Assembly (NCBI GenBank): GCA_944383455.1
Contig: CALWPP010000004.1
Span: 85,260 to 149,259 of the forward strand
Direction of reading: 5' to 3'
From: an uncultured Peptostreptococcaceae bacterium
GTDB lineage: Bacteria > Bacillota > Clostridia > Peptostreptococcales > Peptostreptococcaceae
DNA length: 64,000 bases
Under the pieces are notes generated by a model. It worked only from the letters and a program-made list of their open reading frames with translations. It was not told where the DNA came from and ran no database searches. This document shows positions 18,204-28,001 of the stretch, one piece after another (position 1 is the first letter of the stretch; every line of letters begins with the position of its first letter). Both the position numbers and the translations under genes were made by a program.

Positions 18204-19043
18204 TTATATATCTAAACATCCAAGACCTAAAACATCTGGTCCAGAATGAGATGCAACACAAGAACCTATCTGAAAAATAAATATTTCTTTTGGAGATAGC
18301 TCTTGTTTTACTTTTTCAACAAATTCATCTCTTAACTTTAAGTCATCTCCATAACCAACACAAACAATTTTTTGCGAGAAATCACCATTAACAACTTCCT
18401 TTAATTCATTTATTAATGTTGGTATTATTTTTTTACTTCCTCTTACCTTTGATCTTTGCTTTACTAAGCCGTCTTCTATATTTAAAATAGGCTTTATATT
18501 CAGTAAATTACCAATAGTTGCAGTAGCTCCAGATATTCTACCACCTTTTTTTAAATACTCAAGAGAATCAACTGAAAAAAATAAATGTACATTTTCTTTA
18601 TACTCTTCTAATTTTTTTAATATATAATCAATACTATTTCCTTCTTTTACCATTTTGCTAGCTTCATAAATAAGCATTCCTCCACCTGCACTTAAAGAAA
18701 ATGTATCAAATACGTATATATCATCACTTTCTAAGTCATTTTTTGCTAACATTGCAGATTGATAAGTTCCTGATGCAGCTGAAGAACCAGCCATATATAA
18801 AACTTTATATCCTTCATTTATGTATCTTTCAAAAACTTCTCTAAAAGTTGTATATGTTACTTGTGAAGTAGTTGGCATAGAAGAAGAGTTTCTAAGCTTC
18901 TTATAAAACTCATCAGTATCTAAATCAACTCCTGCCCTATATTCTTTACCTTCAAAAATAATAGTTACAGGAAGGATCTCTACTTCTTCTATTTTAGTTG
19001 GCAAATCACTCATTGATTCACAAATTATTTTTATCTTATTCAT
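18204..19043 (-). CDS. DegV-family fatty-acid-binding protein
   Basis: 279 residues. DegV (FakB-like) proteins bind a fatty acid and, with the kinase FakA, feed exogenous fatty acids to lipid synthesis. Typical features are seen: the N-terminal ESMSDLP, the TSQVT loop, AGSSAASGTYQSA, and the RISGATATIGNLLNIKPIL core. The family is clear; which acid it binds is unknown. The start has AAGGGAG. It is probably cotranscribed with tyrS 39 bp downstream. Confidence 0.92.
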   Translation of the reverse strand: MNKIKIICESMSDLPTKIEEVEILPVTIIFEGKEYRAGVDLDTDEFYKKLRNSSSMPTTSQVTYTTFREVFERYINEGYKVLYMAGSSAASGTYQSAMLAKNDLESDDIYVFDTFSLSAGGGMLIYEASKMVKEGNSIDYILKKLEEYKENVHLFFSVDSLEYLKKGGRISGATATIGNLLNIKPILNIEDGLVKQRSKVRGSKKIIPTLINELKEVVNGDFSQKIVCVGYGDDLKLRDEFVEKVKQELSPKEIFIFQIGSCVASHSGPDVLGLGCLDI

Positions 19044-19186
19044 AAACTGCTCCCTTAAATAAAAATTTAAAAGTTTACTTTTAATAGTATATAATAGTGT
19101 TTATTATTATAACATAATTATCTTTATTAATAAATTGATATAGCTATATTAATTTATAATTTTTTATAGTTTGGAGAGAAATAAAA

Positions 19187-19939
19187 ATGAAATTTATAAA
19201 AGAATCTTTTATTCCAAAAAATGATTTATCCTTAGCTTTAGTAGATAAGCGAGTTAGTAAATCAATAGAAAAAAAATTCAACGAATTAAATATAAAACTA
19301 ATAAAGACTTATCCAGTTGATGAGGTTTATGATGCAATAAAATATCATCCTGATATATCAGTTTGTAAACTAGATTATAATAATATAGTAGTTTCTCCTA
19401 ATGTTTATGATTATTATACTAAAGAGTTAAAAAAATACAATTTTAATGTTATAAAAGGAAATTCTACTTTACAAAATAAATATCCAAAAAACATTCAGTA
19501 TAATGCTTGTATTTTTGGTAATTTTGCAGTACATAACTTTAAATATACAGATAAAAATATAATTGAATTTATAGAGAAAAATAATATAACAAAAATAAAT
19601 GTTTCTCAAGGGTACTCTAAATGTAATATTTGTGTTGTTGATGAAAATTCAATAATAACTTCTGATATTGGCATTTATAATGAAGTTATTAAATATGATA
19701 TAGACTGTTTACTAATTGATAAAGGGCATATAGACTTATTTAATTTAAATTATGGATTTATTGGAGGGTGTAGTGGCTTAATATCAAACGATACTCTAGC
19801 TTTTTTAGGAAATATAAAACTTCATCCAAATTATTATGATATTTATAAATTTGTTAAGCTAAAAAATAAAAATATAATAAGTTTAGGTAATGAAAATTTA
19901 ATTGATCTAGGATCTATTATACCAATTACTACATATTAA
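19187..19939 (+). CDS. Conserved clostridial protein of unknown function (DUF6873-like?)
   Basis: 250 residues with a GGAGAG site. I recognise the general pattern as a clostridial conserved family, possibly DUF6873, but cannot confirm it. It has no signal peptide and no membrane segment, so it is cytosolic. Repeated short beta-strand/loop units ending in Gly-Gly-Cys-Ser-Gly near residue 202 and an early HPD (53-55) are reminiscent of pentein-fold (amidinotransferase-like) proteins; this is inference only. The cysteines in GYSKCNIC and GGCSG could be functional. It precedes the chemoreceptor by 123 bp on the same strand. Confidence 0.6.
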   Translation: MKFIKESFIPKNDLSLALVDKRVSKSIEKKFNELNIKLIKTYPVDEVYDAIKYHPDISVCKLDYNNIVVSPNVYDYYTKELKKYNFNVIKGNSTLQNKYPKNIQYNACIFGNFAVHNFKYTDKNIIEFIEKNNITKINVSQGYSKCNICVVDENSIITSDIGIYNEVIKYDIDCLLIDKGHIDLFNLNYGFIGGCSGLISNDTLAFLGNIKLHPNYYDIYKFVKLKNKNIISLGNENLIDLGSIIPITTY

Positions 19940-20062
19940 TAGAATAATTTTTTAACCATATTTTGTATATTTTCAATATTTTTATATTCTAAAATATTAA
20001 CTTTTATTATATAATACTTAAAGTCTTTGGTTATATTAATAAACTACTTTAGGAGGAGCTTT

Positions 20063-22216
20063 ATGGTAAAAAATATAAAAAGTTTGAAACTATCTACAAA
20101 AATATCTGCTGTGATAGCAATTATACTAATAGTTTCTCTTAGTATACTTGTAAGTATATCAGTATTTAAGTCAGGTTCTTCTATTGATTCTGCAATAAGC
20201 TCTAACTTTGAAAATATGGCTATTAATAATTCAGAATCAACAAATGAAGTACTATCAAAATTAGATTCAATAGTTCTTAATCTTACAAGATACATAGAAA
20301 GAGAAGCTAATTATTACTTTACATCAGCTACTGATGATGAATTAATACCTAGGAAAAAAAGTTTACTTTATGATGTTTTATTAGATGATATCGAATATAG
20401 ACTAGAAAATTATATTGTAAATACTATGTGGTCTAGTATTAATAGCAATGATTTTATAAATTCTATATCTGTAACTTACGAACCTTATGCATTTGAAACT
20501 GACTCTAAGGATTATAGTTTACATATAAATAAAGAAAATGCGAAAAACAATACTATAAATTCACTTGGAGCCTATGAATCATATAGTAATAATGAATATT
20601 ATAATATGGTTAAAACTACTTTAAAACCACATATAACTAAACCTTATCAAGAAGATGGAAAGTTTATTATTACTTGTGCTTATCCAATAATCTATGAAAA
20701 TACTTTTTTAGGAGCAATAAGTGCTAATATAGATATTGAAAATAGTTTTAATAGTTTAATCATTGATTCAAAAAAATATCCGACTATGTTTTCTCAAATA
20801 GTAGATAATGATTTAAACATAGTATATAATAAACAATACAACCAACTAACTAACAGAAATTTATCAGAAATAACTAACTCTAAAGAACTAGAATATATAA
20901 AAAATAATACTTCTAAAAATGAACCTTTTTTCTCAGAATTTAGATCTCCTATAGATAAAAGTCTATATAGAAAATACTACTATCCTATAACTTTATCTAC
21001 TGGGGACGTGTGGTGGTCTGAAACTTCACTTCAACTAAAAGACCTTAACAAAGATGTTTTAAAATTATCTCTTATTATGGTATTTTTAGCATTTTGTACA
21101 ATAGTTATTCTAGTTTTGGCCACAATGACAATTATTAAAAATATGTTAAAGCCACTTGATGATATAGTAGTAGCAGCTAATAATATTTCGAGCGGAAACC
21201 TTGATATAAATTTAGATATAAATTCAAATGATGAAATTGGTATTATTAGTAGAAATTTTATGTATATGTCAGATACTTTAAACTCTATTATAGTTGATAC
21301 TAATAAGTTACTTCTTGAAATGTCAAATGGTAATTTTAATATAAACTCTGAGTGTGAAGATAAGTATGTTGGTGAATTTAGCCAAATACTAGATTCTATT
21401 AATACTATAAAATATAATTTAAGTGATACTTTACTTAAGATAAATGAGGCATCTTTTAATGTTTCATCAAGTTCAGAGCAATTAGCAAGTGCTTCACAAG
21501 AACTTTCTCAAGGAGCAACAGAACAATCAAATTCAATAAATGAATTGTCTGAATTAATAGTAAATATAACCGAAAAAATAAATATAAATTCTGAAAATGC
21601 TCAATCTGCTAATTTATTGGTTAAACATACTAGTGAATCAATATTTAATAGTAATGAAAAAATGAAAGAAATGATTGAAGCTATGAATGATATATCTAAT
21701 AAATCAAACGAAATTAGTAAGATAATTAAGACAATTGATGATATAGCATTCCAAACTAACATACTTGCACTTAATGCCGCAGTAGAGGCTGCTCGTGCTG
21801 GAAGTGCTGGTAAAGGATTTGCAGTTGTTGCTGATGAAGTTAGAAATCTAGCTCAAAAGTCATCTGATGCTGCAAATAATACAACAGATTTAATTGAAGG
21901 TACAGTACTTGCAGTACAAAAAGGTTCACAAATAGCTAATGAAACTGCAAAATATCTTCTTGAAATAGTTGAAGATGCATCAAAAACTACTCAAATGATG
22001 ATAAATATAGCTACAGCTAGTAAAGAACAATCAAATGATGCAGAAAGTGTAAAATATAGTATACAAGAAATTTTATCTGTTGTTCAAACGAACTCATCAA
22101 CAGCAGAGGAAAGTTATTCTTCTAGTGAGCTATTAAATAATCAATCTGTAATTCTTAGTGAACTTGTAAGTAAATTTAAGTTATACGAAAAAGAAACTGA
22201 GTTAAATAATATATAA
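20063..22216 (+). CDS. Methyl-accepting chemotaxis protein
   Basis: A transmembrane chemoreceptor of 717 residues from the ATG at 20063, just after AGGAGG. Parts in order: TM1 about 14-34, an extracellular Cache-type sensor about 35-325, TM2 about 331-353, a HAMP segment, then the cytoplasmic signalling helices with the conserved hairpin tip ([20 protein letters not shown] and ADEVRNLA). It signals through CheW/CheA, which are not in this window. With the flagellin-like gene it suggests motility. The ligand is unknown. Confidence 0.95.
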   Translation: MVKNIKSLKLSTKISAVIAIILIVSLSILVSISVFKSGSSIDSAISSNFENMAINNSESTNEVLSKLDSIVLNLTRYIEREANYYFTSATDDELIPRKKSLLYDVLLDDIEYRLENYIVNTMWSSINSNDFINSISVTYEPYAFETDSKDYSLHINKENAKNNTINSLGAYESYSNNEYYNMVKTTLKPHITKPYQEDGKFIITCAYPIIYENTFLGAISANIDIENSFNSLIIDSKKYPTMFSQIVDNDLNIVYNKQYNQLTNRNLSEITNSKELEYIKNNTSKNEPFFSEFRSPIDKSLYRKYYYPITLSTGDVWWSETSLQLKDLNKDVLKLSLIMVFLAFCTIVILVLATMTIIKNMLKPLDDIVVAANNISSGNLDINLDINSNDEIGIISRNFMYMSDTLNSIIVDTNKLLLEMSNGNFNINSECEDKYVGEFSQILDSINTIKYNLSDTLLKINEASFNVSSSSEQLASASQELSQGATEQSNSINELSELIVNITEKININSENAQSANLLVKHTSESIFNSNEKMKEMIEAMNDISNKSNEISKIIKTIDDIAFQTNILALNAAVEAARAGSAGKGFAVVADEVRNLAQKSSDAANNTTDLIEGTVLAVQKGSQIANETAKYLLEIVEDASKTTQMMINIATASKEQSNDAESVKYSIQEILSVVQTNSSTAEESYSSSELLNNQSVILSELVSKFKLYEKETELNNI

Positions 22217-22218
22217 AA

Positions 22219-22253
22219 AAAATATGGCTACAAAATTTGTAGCCATATTTTTA
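22219..22253. terminator. Bidirectional terminator (chemoreceptor / CotA-like)
   Basis: AAATATGGCTACAAA and TTTGTAGCCATATTT form a long perfect hairpin between convergent genes with U-rich flanks. Confidence 0.9.
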
Positions 22254-22259
22254 ATTTTG

Positions 22260-23216
22260 TTAGAATATAAATCCTACTGAATCTAAGCATACTAGATATA
22301 TTCTACCATTAGTATCGTCTATTTTATTGTAAAGTACTAATACACTTCCTATTACACCAAGTAATTTTATATCTTTTACTATTAAAGAACCTGCAGTAAG
22401 TCCTATAGATGGACTTGTAAAACTACCAGGGCTAGATAATGACTTTAGAATACCTTCATTACAACAACAATCTGGACTACTTATCTCACAACAATCATAT
22501 ATAGTATTATCAAAGCAATTTTTTAGTAGTGATTGTACAGACACTAGCGAGTTTGATTGAATTGTAGTTAGAAGCAAATTAAATGCTATGGCATTTATAT
22601 CGCACAGTGATACTTTTGATATATTTTGAGTTATAGGTGTATCCCCTTCGTATATAGGTATTAATTGACCTGCTTGTATATTTAATACATCTAAATTACA
22701 AGGGTCAAATGAGTTAAACTGCGCACTACTATCTCCTGTTGTAGTAGCTATATCAATATTATCTCCTTGAGTTATAGCTCCTGTTTTGTAAGTTGCACCA
22801 ACTAAAAACTTATCACCAACAAATGCAAATTGATCAAATTGTACTAAACCATCTACTCTTGATAATGATCTTAATACTTTAAATAATGCCTCTTGCATAC
22901 TTTTTTTACAACAGCATTCTTTTTCTTTTGCTCTACACTTGTTTAAATGACAATTATTTGTATTATTACTTCCATAACTATGATTCATACAACACCCATC
23001 TATATCATATTCATCTTGACACATACACTCTTCATCTTCATCAGTATATAAAGAATATCTATCGCTACATTTATCTCTTTGTTTAAATCTATTACTATTA
23101 TTTATTATAGATTGTTGACTAAATGCTAATTCTTCATCAAACTCATCAATATTGTCACTTTTTATCTTAAGGTTATTATTCATTATTTTTTCTAATTCTC
23201 TAGTTTTATGATACAT
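22260..23216 (-). CDS. CotA-like spore coat protein (Clostridioides difficile type)
   Basis: 318 residues with an acidic, Asn- and Cys-rich N-terminal third (clusters such as CMCQDE, GCCMNH, ECCCKKSM). A globular part follows with VQFDQFAFVGDKFLVGA and an end resembling GRIYLVCLDSV. From memory this pattern matches the C. difficile outer coat protein CotA (CCCKKSM..., a NFNQFAF-like segment, IYFVCVDS); the match was made without an alignment. It is not the Bacillus laccase CotA. A second Cys cluster (CCEISSPDCCCNEG) lies near residue 245. The start has AAGGAGTG. It is divergent from a Cys-rich gene with a late-sporulation-type promoter. Confidence 0.75.
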   Translation of the reverse strand: MYHKTRELEKIMNNNLKIKSDNIDEFDEELAFSQQSIINNSNRFKQRDKCSDRYSLYTDEDEECMCQDEYDIDGCCMNHSYGSNNTNNCHLNKCRAKEKECCCKKSMQEALFKVLRSLSRVDGLVQFDQFAFVGDKFLVGATYKTGAITQGDNIDIATTTGDSSAQFNSFDPCNLDVLNIQAGQLIPIYEGDTPITQNISKVSLCDINAIAFNLLLTTIQSNSLVSVQSLLKNCFDNTIYDCCEISSPDCCCNEGILKSLSSPGSFTSPSIGLTAGSLIVKDIKLLGVIGSVLVLYNKIDDTNGRIYLVCLDSVGFIF

Positions 23217-23317
23217 AAAACTTCACTCCTTTTTATTTTTACCTTAATATATCTTATTTAATAAGTCTAATTTTGTTACATACTATCTAAAAATAATTTA
23301 ATTTATTATTTAATTGC

Positions 23318-23346
23318 ACATTTTGTAATTAGATATCATACAAATA
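23318..23346 (+). promoter_or_regulatory. Putative mother-cell sigma (SigK/SigE-like) promoter
   Basis: ACATTTTGTAATTAGAT followed by CATACAAATA. The 17-nt block differs at one position from the block before cotJA (35695). AC-N17-CATA resembles the SigK pattern AC-N16/17-CATANNNTA, although the -10 fits less well than in cotJ. It lies 48 bp before the start codon of the Cys-rich gene. Confidence 0.55.
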
Positions 23347-23393
23347 TAAAAAGACTAAAATCTTTTTAAATAATATTGTAAAGGTGATGTTTT

Positions 23394-23930
23394 ATGAAAA
23401 AATGCAACTGTGAGTGTTGTAGAAAAAATAGACAAAGTAGAAGTAGAAGATTTAATCCTAATTCAGACTGTAATCAACCTACTAATGCACAACAACTAAT
23501 AAATAGAACAGAAAGAACTATTTCTGAAATTGAATGTCAAAACAGAAACACAATTCAACAATTAAGTAATGCAAATAATAACTTTAACTGTGTTAATTTT
23601 TCTCAGCCAATAGCTGCTTTAACTAGTTCTCAAAATGACTTAAATGAAATAACTGAAGATTTAAATTCAATATCAAACACTTTAAAATGTATAAGTTCTT
23701 ATATAGATGATATGAATATGCCAAATCTTAATAATACTATATCTCAGTTAAATAATAGTGCATCAAATTTTGATTCTGGTGTTGAGGATGTTAACAATGC
23801 TATTTCATCAGCTAGATTTATTGATAACAGATTAATTCCAAAATTAAGAAATAACTTCGCAGATACCGTTAATTATCTACAAAATGGTAATGATGATGAC
23901 GACGATTTCTGTGGTGGAGGTAATTTCTAA
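23394..23930 (+). CDS. Cys-rich hypothetical protein, probable spore coat component
   Basis: 178 residues, not a family I recognise. It begins MKKCNCECCRKNRQSRSRR, giving four cysteines among basic residues. A Gln/Asn/Ser-rich, largely helical and possibly coiled-coil middle follows, and it ends with an Asp run and CGGGNF. There is no signal peptide. The start has AAAGGTGATG. The divergent CotA-like gene, the cysteine content and the promoter shared with cotJA suggest a mother-cell-expressed coat or exosporium protein. That role is inference. Confidence 0.65.
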   Translation: MKKCNCECCRKNRQSRSRRFNPNSDCNQPTNAQQLINRTERTISEIECQNRNTIQQLSNANNNFNCVNFSQPIAALTSSQNDLNEITEDLNSISNTLKCISSYIDDMNMPNLNNTISQLNNSASNFDSGVEDVNNAISSARFIDNRLIPKLRNNFADTVNYLQNGNDDDDDFCGGGNF

Positions 23931-23934
23931 ACAA

Positions 23935-23958
23935 AAAAAGAGGCTAAATGCCTCTTTT
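23935..23958. terminator. Bidirectional terminator
   Basis: AAAAAGAGGC-TAAAT-GCCTCTTTTT hairpin between the convergent Cys-rich gene and the YfcC-family gene. Confidence 0.9.
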
Positions 23959-25619
23959 TAATTATATCCAATTGTAGTAGCTATAACAACAAATATAGAT
24001 GCTAAAACAAATAACGAACCTAAAAATTTAACCTGAAACTTAGCCCAAATTTTCCAATCAAGCTTTGCTACACCAAGTATAGCCATCAAACAACCTGAAG
24101 TTGGAACTATTATATTTGTAAGTCCATCTCCTAATTGGAATGCAAGAACAGAAACTTGTTTTGTTATTCCTATAAGTTCTGCAAGTGGTGCCATAAGTGG
24201 CATTGTAACAGCTGCTTGTCCAGAACCTGATACCACAAAGAAATTAAATATAGATTGGAAAACATACATAAACCATCCAGCAAGTGCAGTAGGTACACCT
24301 TGCAAAGATTCAGACATATTATGAAGTATTGTATTCATTACAGTATATTCATAAGGCGATTGACCACCTAAGACAAGTATTATACCTTGTGCTAAACCTA
24401 CTATCATAGCAGCACCAACTAATTCTTCAGATCCTTTTCTAAAAGATACTGCTATATCATTTATAGTCATATTATTTAATTTGAATAAAACACCAACTAT
24501 ACCAGATACAATTCCCATAGCAAAAAATATTCCTGCTATTTCTGGTATATAATATCCATATTCATTAACACCCCATATAATCCAAACTATACCAATTAAT
24601 AATGTAAGTATTACTAAAAAATGACCAATATTAAATTTATTATTTTCTATTTCTTCAGTATTAAAGTTTTGTCTATGATAATTATCACTTTCATAAGCTA
24701 TCGATTTTGTTGGATCTTTTTTAATTTTTTTAGCATAAATCATAGTATATAAAATACCAAAAGTTGTAAACACCAAAAACATTATTATCCTAAAATATGC
24801 TCCTGAAAGTATAGGAACACCTGCTATACTTTGGGCTACCGCAACGCTAAATGGATTCATCCAAGAAGTTGCAAATCCTATCTGAGCTGCAACTATTGTT
24901 ATCATAAGACCAACTATAGAATCATACCCCATAGCAACCATAATAGGAATTATAATCATAGAAAGAGGTATTACTTCTTCACTAAGTCCAAAAACAACTC
25001 CACCTATAGCAAATAAGAAAAATATAACTGGTATTAATAAAACTTGAGCACTTTTTGATTTTTTCATCATAGAAAGAATACCAATTTCAATCGCTCCAGT
25101 TTTTAGTATTACACCAAAAGCACCACCTGATATTAATATAAATGCAATTATACCAACAGCAGTACCCCATTTATCACCACTTACAAGACCTTCAAATGCG
25201 AAGTTGAAAAATCCAACGCCTCCTCCAGCCTCAAAAAGTGGAACTCCAGAAGTTTCACCTTTAGTAACATAATCACCATACTCTTGAGTTACTTTAAATT
25301 CTATTTCTTCCCCTTCTACGTATTCAAATGATTTAGCCTTACTTTTATTAATTTCTGCTAAAGTTTCATCTTCTCTAAGAATTAAAGTAGTATTTTCATT
25401 ACTCGCATCAACTGTAAATATTTCTCCTTCATGTTTAAAAGACTTTACTTCTCCATCTTTTACAGTAGTTATAATTTCATTATTAAGTTTTTCTACAGAA
25501 TATAAAACCTCAAATTTTCCAGTTGGAATAATATAAGTTAAAACTGATGCCAAAACTACAACCATAAAAATTATTACATATGTATCTGGCATTTGAAAGT
25601 TTCTTTTCTTATTTTGCAT
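23958..25619 (-). CDS. YfcC-family transporter, probably for lysine or a related basic amino acid
   Basis: 553 residues, about 12 membrane segments. It belongs to the DcuC/YfcC superfamily (start FQMPDTYVIIFMVV and the following TYIIPTGKFEV are typical), which includes C4-dicarboxylate carriers and ArcD-like arginine/ornithine exchangers. About 100 residues (35-135) form a charged extracytoplasmic insertion after the first segment. The substrate is suggested by the lysine riboswitch directly upstream, which would switch the gene off when lysine is plentiful; that points to lysine uptake rather than export. The start has AAAGGAG. Confidence 0.9.
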   Translation of the reverse strand: MQNKKRNFQMPDTYVIIFMVVVLASVLTYIIPTGKFEVLYSVEKLNNEIITTVKDGEVKSFKHEGEIFTVDASNENTTLILREDETLAEINKSKAKSFEYVEGEEIEFKVTQEYGDYVTKGETSGVPLFEAGGGVGFFNFAFEGLVSGDKWGTAVGIIAFILISGGAFGVILKTGAIEIGILSMMKKSKSAQVLLIPVIFFLFAIGGVVFGLSEEVIPLSMIIIPIMVAMGYDSIVGLMITIVAAQIGFATSWMNPFSVAVAQSIAGVPILSGAYFRIIMFLVFTTFGILYTMIYAKKIKKDPTKSIAYESDNYHRQNFNTEEIENNKFNIGHFLVILTLLIGIVWIIWGVNEYGYYIPEIAGIFFAMGIVSGIVGVLFKLNNMTINDIAVSFRKGSEELVGAAMIVGLAQGIILVLGGQSPYEYTVMNTILHNMSESLQGVPTALAGWFMYVFQSIFNFFVVSGSGQAAVTMPLMAPLAELIGITKQVSVLAFQLGDGLTNIIVPTSGCLMAILGVAKLDWKIWAKFQVKFLGSLFVLASIFVVIATTIGYN

Positions 25620-25641
25620 AAATTTCTCCTTTCTAAAATAT

Positions 25642-25672
25642 AAAAAAAACCTAGGCTAAATCACCTAAGGTT
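25642..25672 (-). terminator. Riboswitch-controlled terminator
   Basis: On the minus strand AACCTTAGG-TGATTTAG-CCTAGGTT is followed by eight or so T residues, about 25 bp before the transporter start codon. A competing hairpin TAAGG...CCTTA could form with the end of the aptamer, giving an antiterminator. Confidence 0.8.
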
Positions 25673-25691
25673 ATATAAATCACATCCTTAA

Positions 25692-25859
25692 ATGATAGCA
25701 CTCCACACATTTAAGTGTGACAATTGAGCAGATATTATCTACACAACCAGAATATAGCCTTAAAGCAATCAGCTATAAACTTCGGCAATAATTCCTTTCT
25801 TAATAACACTATTTGCTTAAAATATTATTAATACTATTAATTATTGCTCCTCTATCTTT
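25692..25859 (-). promoter_or_regulatory. Lysine riboswitch (L-box)
   Basis: The minus strand carries the conserved L-box blocks in order: GATAGAGGAGC, AGTA, GAAAGG, GCCGAAG, CTGG, TTGTCAC, then GGAGTGCTATC, which closes P1 with the opening GATAG. These match the Bacillus lysC leader as I remember it. The aptamer is followed by an intrinsic terminator, so lysine binding should cause early termination. This accounts for most of the 376-bp gap 25620-25995; the rest (25860-25995) is AT-rich and holds the promoter, which I did not pin down. Confidence 0.93.
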
Positions 25860-25995
25860 AAAGTAATTATATATTAACAATATAATTTTGTCAAATGTCA
25901 TAATATTTTGAACTACTTATTAATTAATTGTAAATATTCCTAATGAAATAAATTTATACTGTATTAATACTTAATAAATATTATTAAAATTAATT

Positions 25996-26817
25996 TTAAT
26001 TATTTATTTCTTGATTATTAGATTTATCACTTAAAAGAAAATTTCCTAAAAAAATAAAAAGTGTACTTATTATAAAAATCATAACAAAAAACATCATACT
26101 ATTATCTACAATAGATACGCTTTGAGTTGTTGAAACTTCTGATAAAAATTCTGAATTATAGGAAGTATTAATTTTATCAACTAAAAACATCATAACTACA
26201 GAAAGTGCATTATTTAAAAAATGGATAAAAGAACCTACGAATATAGAATTGCTTTTATATACAGAATAACCTATTATAAATCCTAATAAAGCAGTCGGAA
26301 TTATTTTTATAAAATATATATGTAAAATCCCAAAAAGTACTGAACTTATAATAACTGATAATATTCTTGATTTTTCACCTTTATCAAAAGAACTCATAAT
26401 AAATCCTCTAAAAATAAATTCTTCACAAAAAGCAGGAAATACAGCAACTACTACTAAATTTAGAATAAACGAATCTTCAAATATAAGCGCTTCATTTAAT
26501 GCTTCTAAACTTTCTAAGCCATTTGGAAAAATCATTATAAGTATATTGGTTATAATTATTATATAAAAATATCCACCTAACCATAAAAATAACCCTCCAA
26601 ATAAATGTCTTATTTTAGGTTTATTTAATTTAAAAGTAGTTTTAAAGTCTAACTTTTTTATGTATGAGTATAATATTGGTGGAGTTACTAAAAAAATTTG
26701 ACTTAATGCAAGGCCTATAAGTCCAAAATTATTCTGAACATAACCCCCTATTGTAAAAAGAATTAATACAGACAAAATATAAATTATTATACCATCTAAA
26801 AATCTTGGTTTTAACAT
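25996..26817 (-). CDS. CPBP-family intramembrane metalloprotease
   Basis: A 273-residue membrane protein with about seven hydrophobic segments and the CPBP (CAAX protease / bacteriocin-processing, 'Abi') motifs: FCEEFIFRGF with the catalytic EE and R, a later His in FGILHIYF, and HFLNNALS with the third motif His/Asn. The start has AGGGAG a few bases upstream. The substrate is unknown; family members include prenyl-protein proteases and bacteriocin-immunity proteins. It stands alone between the riboswitch region and the ftsEX operon terminator. Confidence 0.9.
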   Translation of the reverse strand: MLKPRFLDGIIIYILSVLILFTIGGYVQNNFGLIGLALSQIFLVTPPILYSYIKKLDFKTTFKLNKPKIRHLFGGLFLWLGGYFYIIIITNILIMIFPNGLESLEALNEALIFEDSFILNLVVVAVFPAFCEEFIFRGFIMSSFDKGEKSRILSVIISSVLFGILHIYFIKIIPTALLGFIIGYSVYKSNSIFVGSFIHFLNNALSVVMMFLVDKINTSYNSEFLSEVSTTQSVSIVDNSMMFFVMIFIISTLFIFLGNFLLSDKSNNQEINN

Positions 26818-26879
26818 TATAAATATCTCCCTAAAAATTATTTTTTATTATTATATTATCTATCTTGATATTGTATAAA

Positions 26880-26914
26880 CTAAAAATAAAAGGTTACTCT
26901 ACATAAAGTAACCT
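26880..26914 (-). terminator. Terminator of the ftsEX-M23 operon
   Basis: AGGTTACT / AGTAACCT stem followed on the minus strand by TTTATTTTTA. Confidence 0.85.
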
Positions 26915-26921
26915 AAAAAAA

Positions 26922-27983
26922 TTATTTTGATATATATTTCATTGGGTCAACTGCATTACCGTTTATTCTAACTTCAAAATGAAGATGAGGACCAGTTGAA
27001 TTGCCAGTTGAACCAATCCTTGATACAACTTGTCCTTTTGTTACTTTATCTCCTTTTGATACTGCCAAAGAATTATTATGTGCATATAAAGTTACTTTTC
27101 CATCGTCGTGTTGTATCATAACTGTATTTCCATACCCATTTTGAACTCCAGAAAAAATCACAACTCCATCATCAATAGCTACTGCTGGAGTTCCAGTAGT
27201 TGCTGGTATATCTATACCTTTGTGTAATTTTTTTGTATTAAATATTGGGTGTATTCTATAACCATATGAAGAGCTTATTCTTTTTACACTTGGAACAGGC
27301 CAAGAACCGCTAGATATTATCGATATTTCTCCATCTGTTAATATAATTTTTGATGATAATTCTTGAATTTTATTTTCAAGTTCTTCTTCTTCTTTTTCTA
27401 ATTCTTCTTTAAGATACTCTATTTCTTCTCTTTTTTGATTAAGAATTAAATTATCTTCTTGTAACGAAAGTTTTAAACTTTCCATTTCTTGCTTTTTATC
27501 TTCAACACTTCTTTTATTTTCTTCTAAATCATTTTTATTTTTATCAAGACTTTCAATAAGCTCTTTATCCTCTTCAACAACTTGTTTTACCATATATATA
27601 TTGTCAAGAAATTGTGATATTGATTCACTACTTAATATAACTTTTAAATATCCCATAGATTGATTTTGATGAATAACTTTTAATCTTTGACCTAAAAGAT
27701 CTTTATTTTTTTCGATTTCAAGTTTTAATTTATCTGATTTTTCATTCAGCTCCTGTATTTTATCTTCTAAATCTTGTATTTGAGCAGTAGTGTTTTGAAT
27801 ATTTGCTTCAACTTCTCTTATAGAAAGTCTTATAGATTGTATTTGCTCATCTAGTCTTTTTTGCTCTTGTTTGTTTTGTTCTAACTTTTTATCTAAACTT
27901 TCTTTGGTTTCTTCTTCTGCAAAAGCAAAACCATAACCAACTAAAAGAGATGATATTGTTATTAATGATATAGCTTTTTTCAT
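26922..27983 (-). CDS. Coiled-coil M23 peptidoglycan hydrolase (PcsB/EnvC-like)
   Basis: 353 residues from the ATG at 27983 with AGGAGAG upstream. Order: signal peptide (cleavage after FAFA, about 1-24), a long Glu/Lys/Gln-rich coiled coil about 28-220, then a LytM/M23 endopeptidase domain. The zinc motifs are present: HKGIDI (HxxxD) and HLHFEV (HxH). Proteins of this design are activated at the division site by FtsEX, encoded immediately upstream with an 18-bp gap, so this is probably the wall hydrolase controlled by that complex. Confidence 0.93.
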   Translation of the reverse strand: MKKAISLITISSLLVGYGFAFAEEETKESLDKKLEQNKQEQKRLDEQIQSIRLSIREVEANIQNTTAQIQDLEDKIQELNEKSDKLKLEIEKNKDLLGQRLKVIHQNQSMGYLKVILSSESISQFLDNIYMVKQVVEEDKELIESLDKNKNDLEENKRSVEDKKQEMESLKLSLQEDNLILNQKREEIEYLKEELEKEEEELENKIQELSSKIILTDGEISIISSGSWPVPSVKRISSSYGYRIHPIFNTKKLHKGIDIPATTGTPAVAIDDGVVIFSGVQNGYGNTVMIQHDDGKVTLYAHNNSLAVSKGDKVTKGQVVSRIGSTGNSTGPHLHFEVRINGNAVDPMKYISK

Positions 27984-28001
27984 ACTCAATCTCTCCTTTA
28001 T

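Noticed and set aside
16797..19186. T-box leader for tyrS
   Set aside because: Only 39 bp separate tyrS from the degV-family gene, and no T-box sequence (GGTGG-type antiterminator bulge) was seen upstream of the latter.
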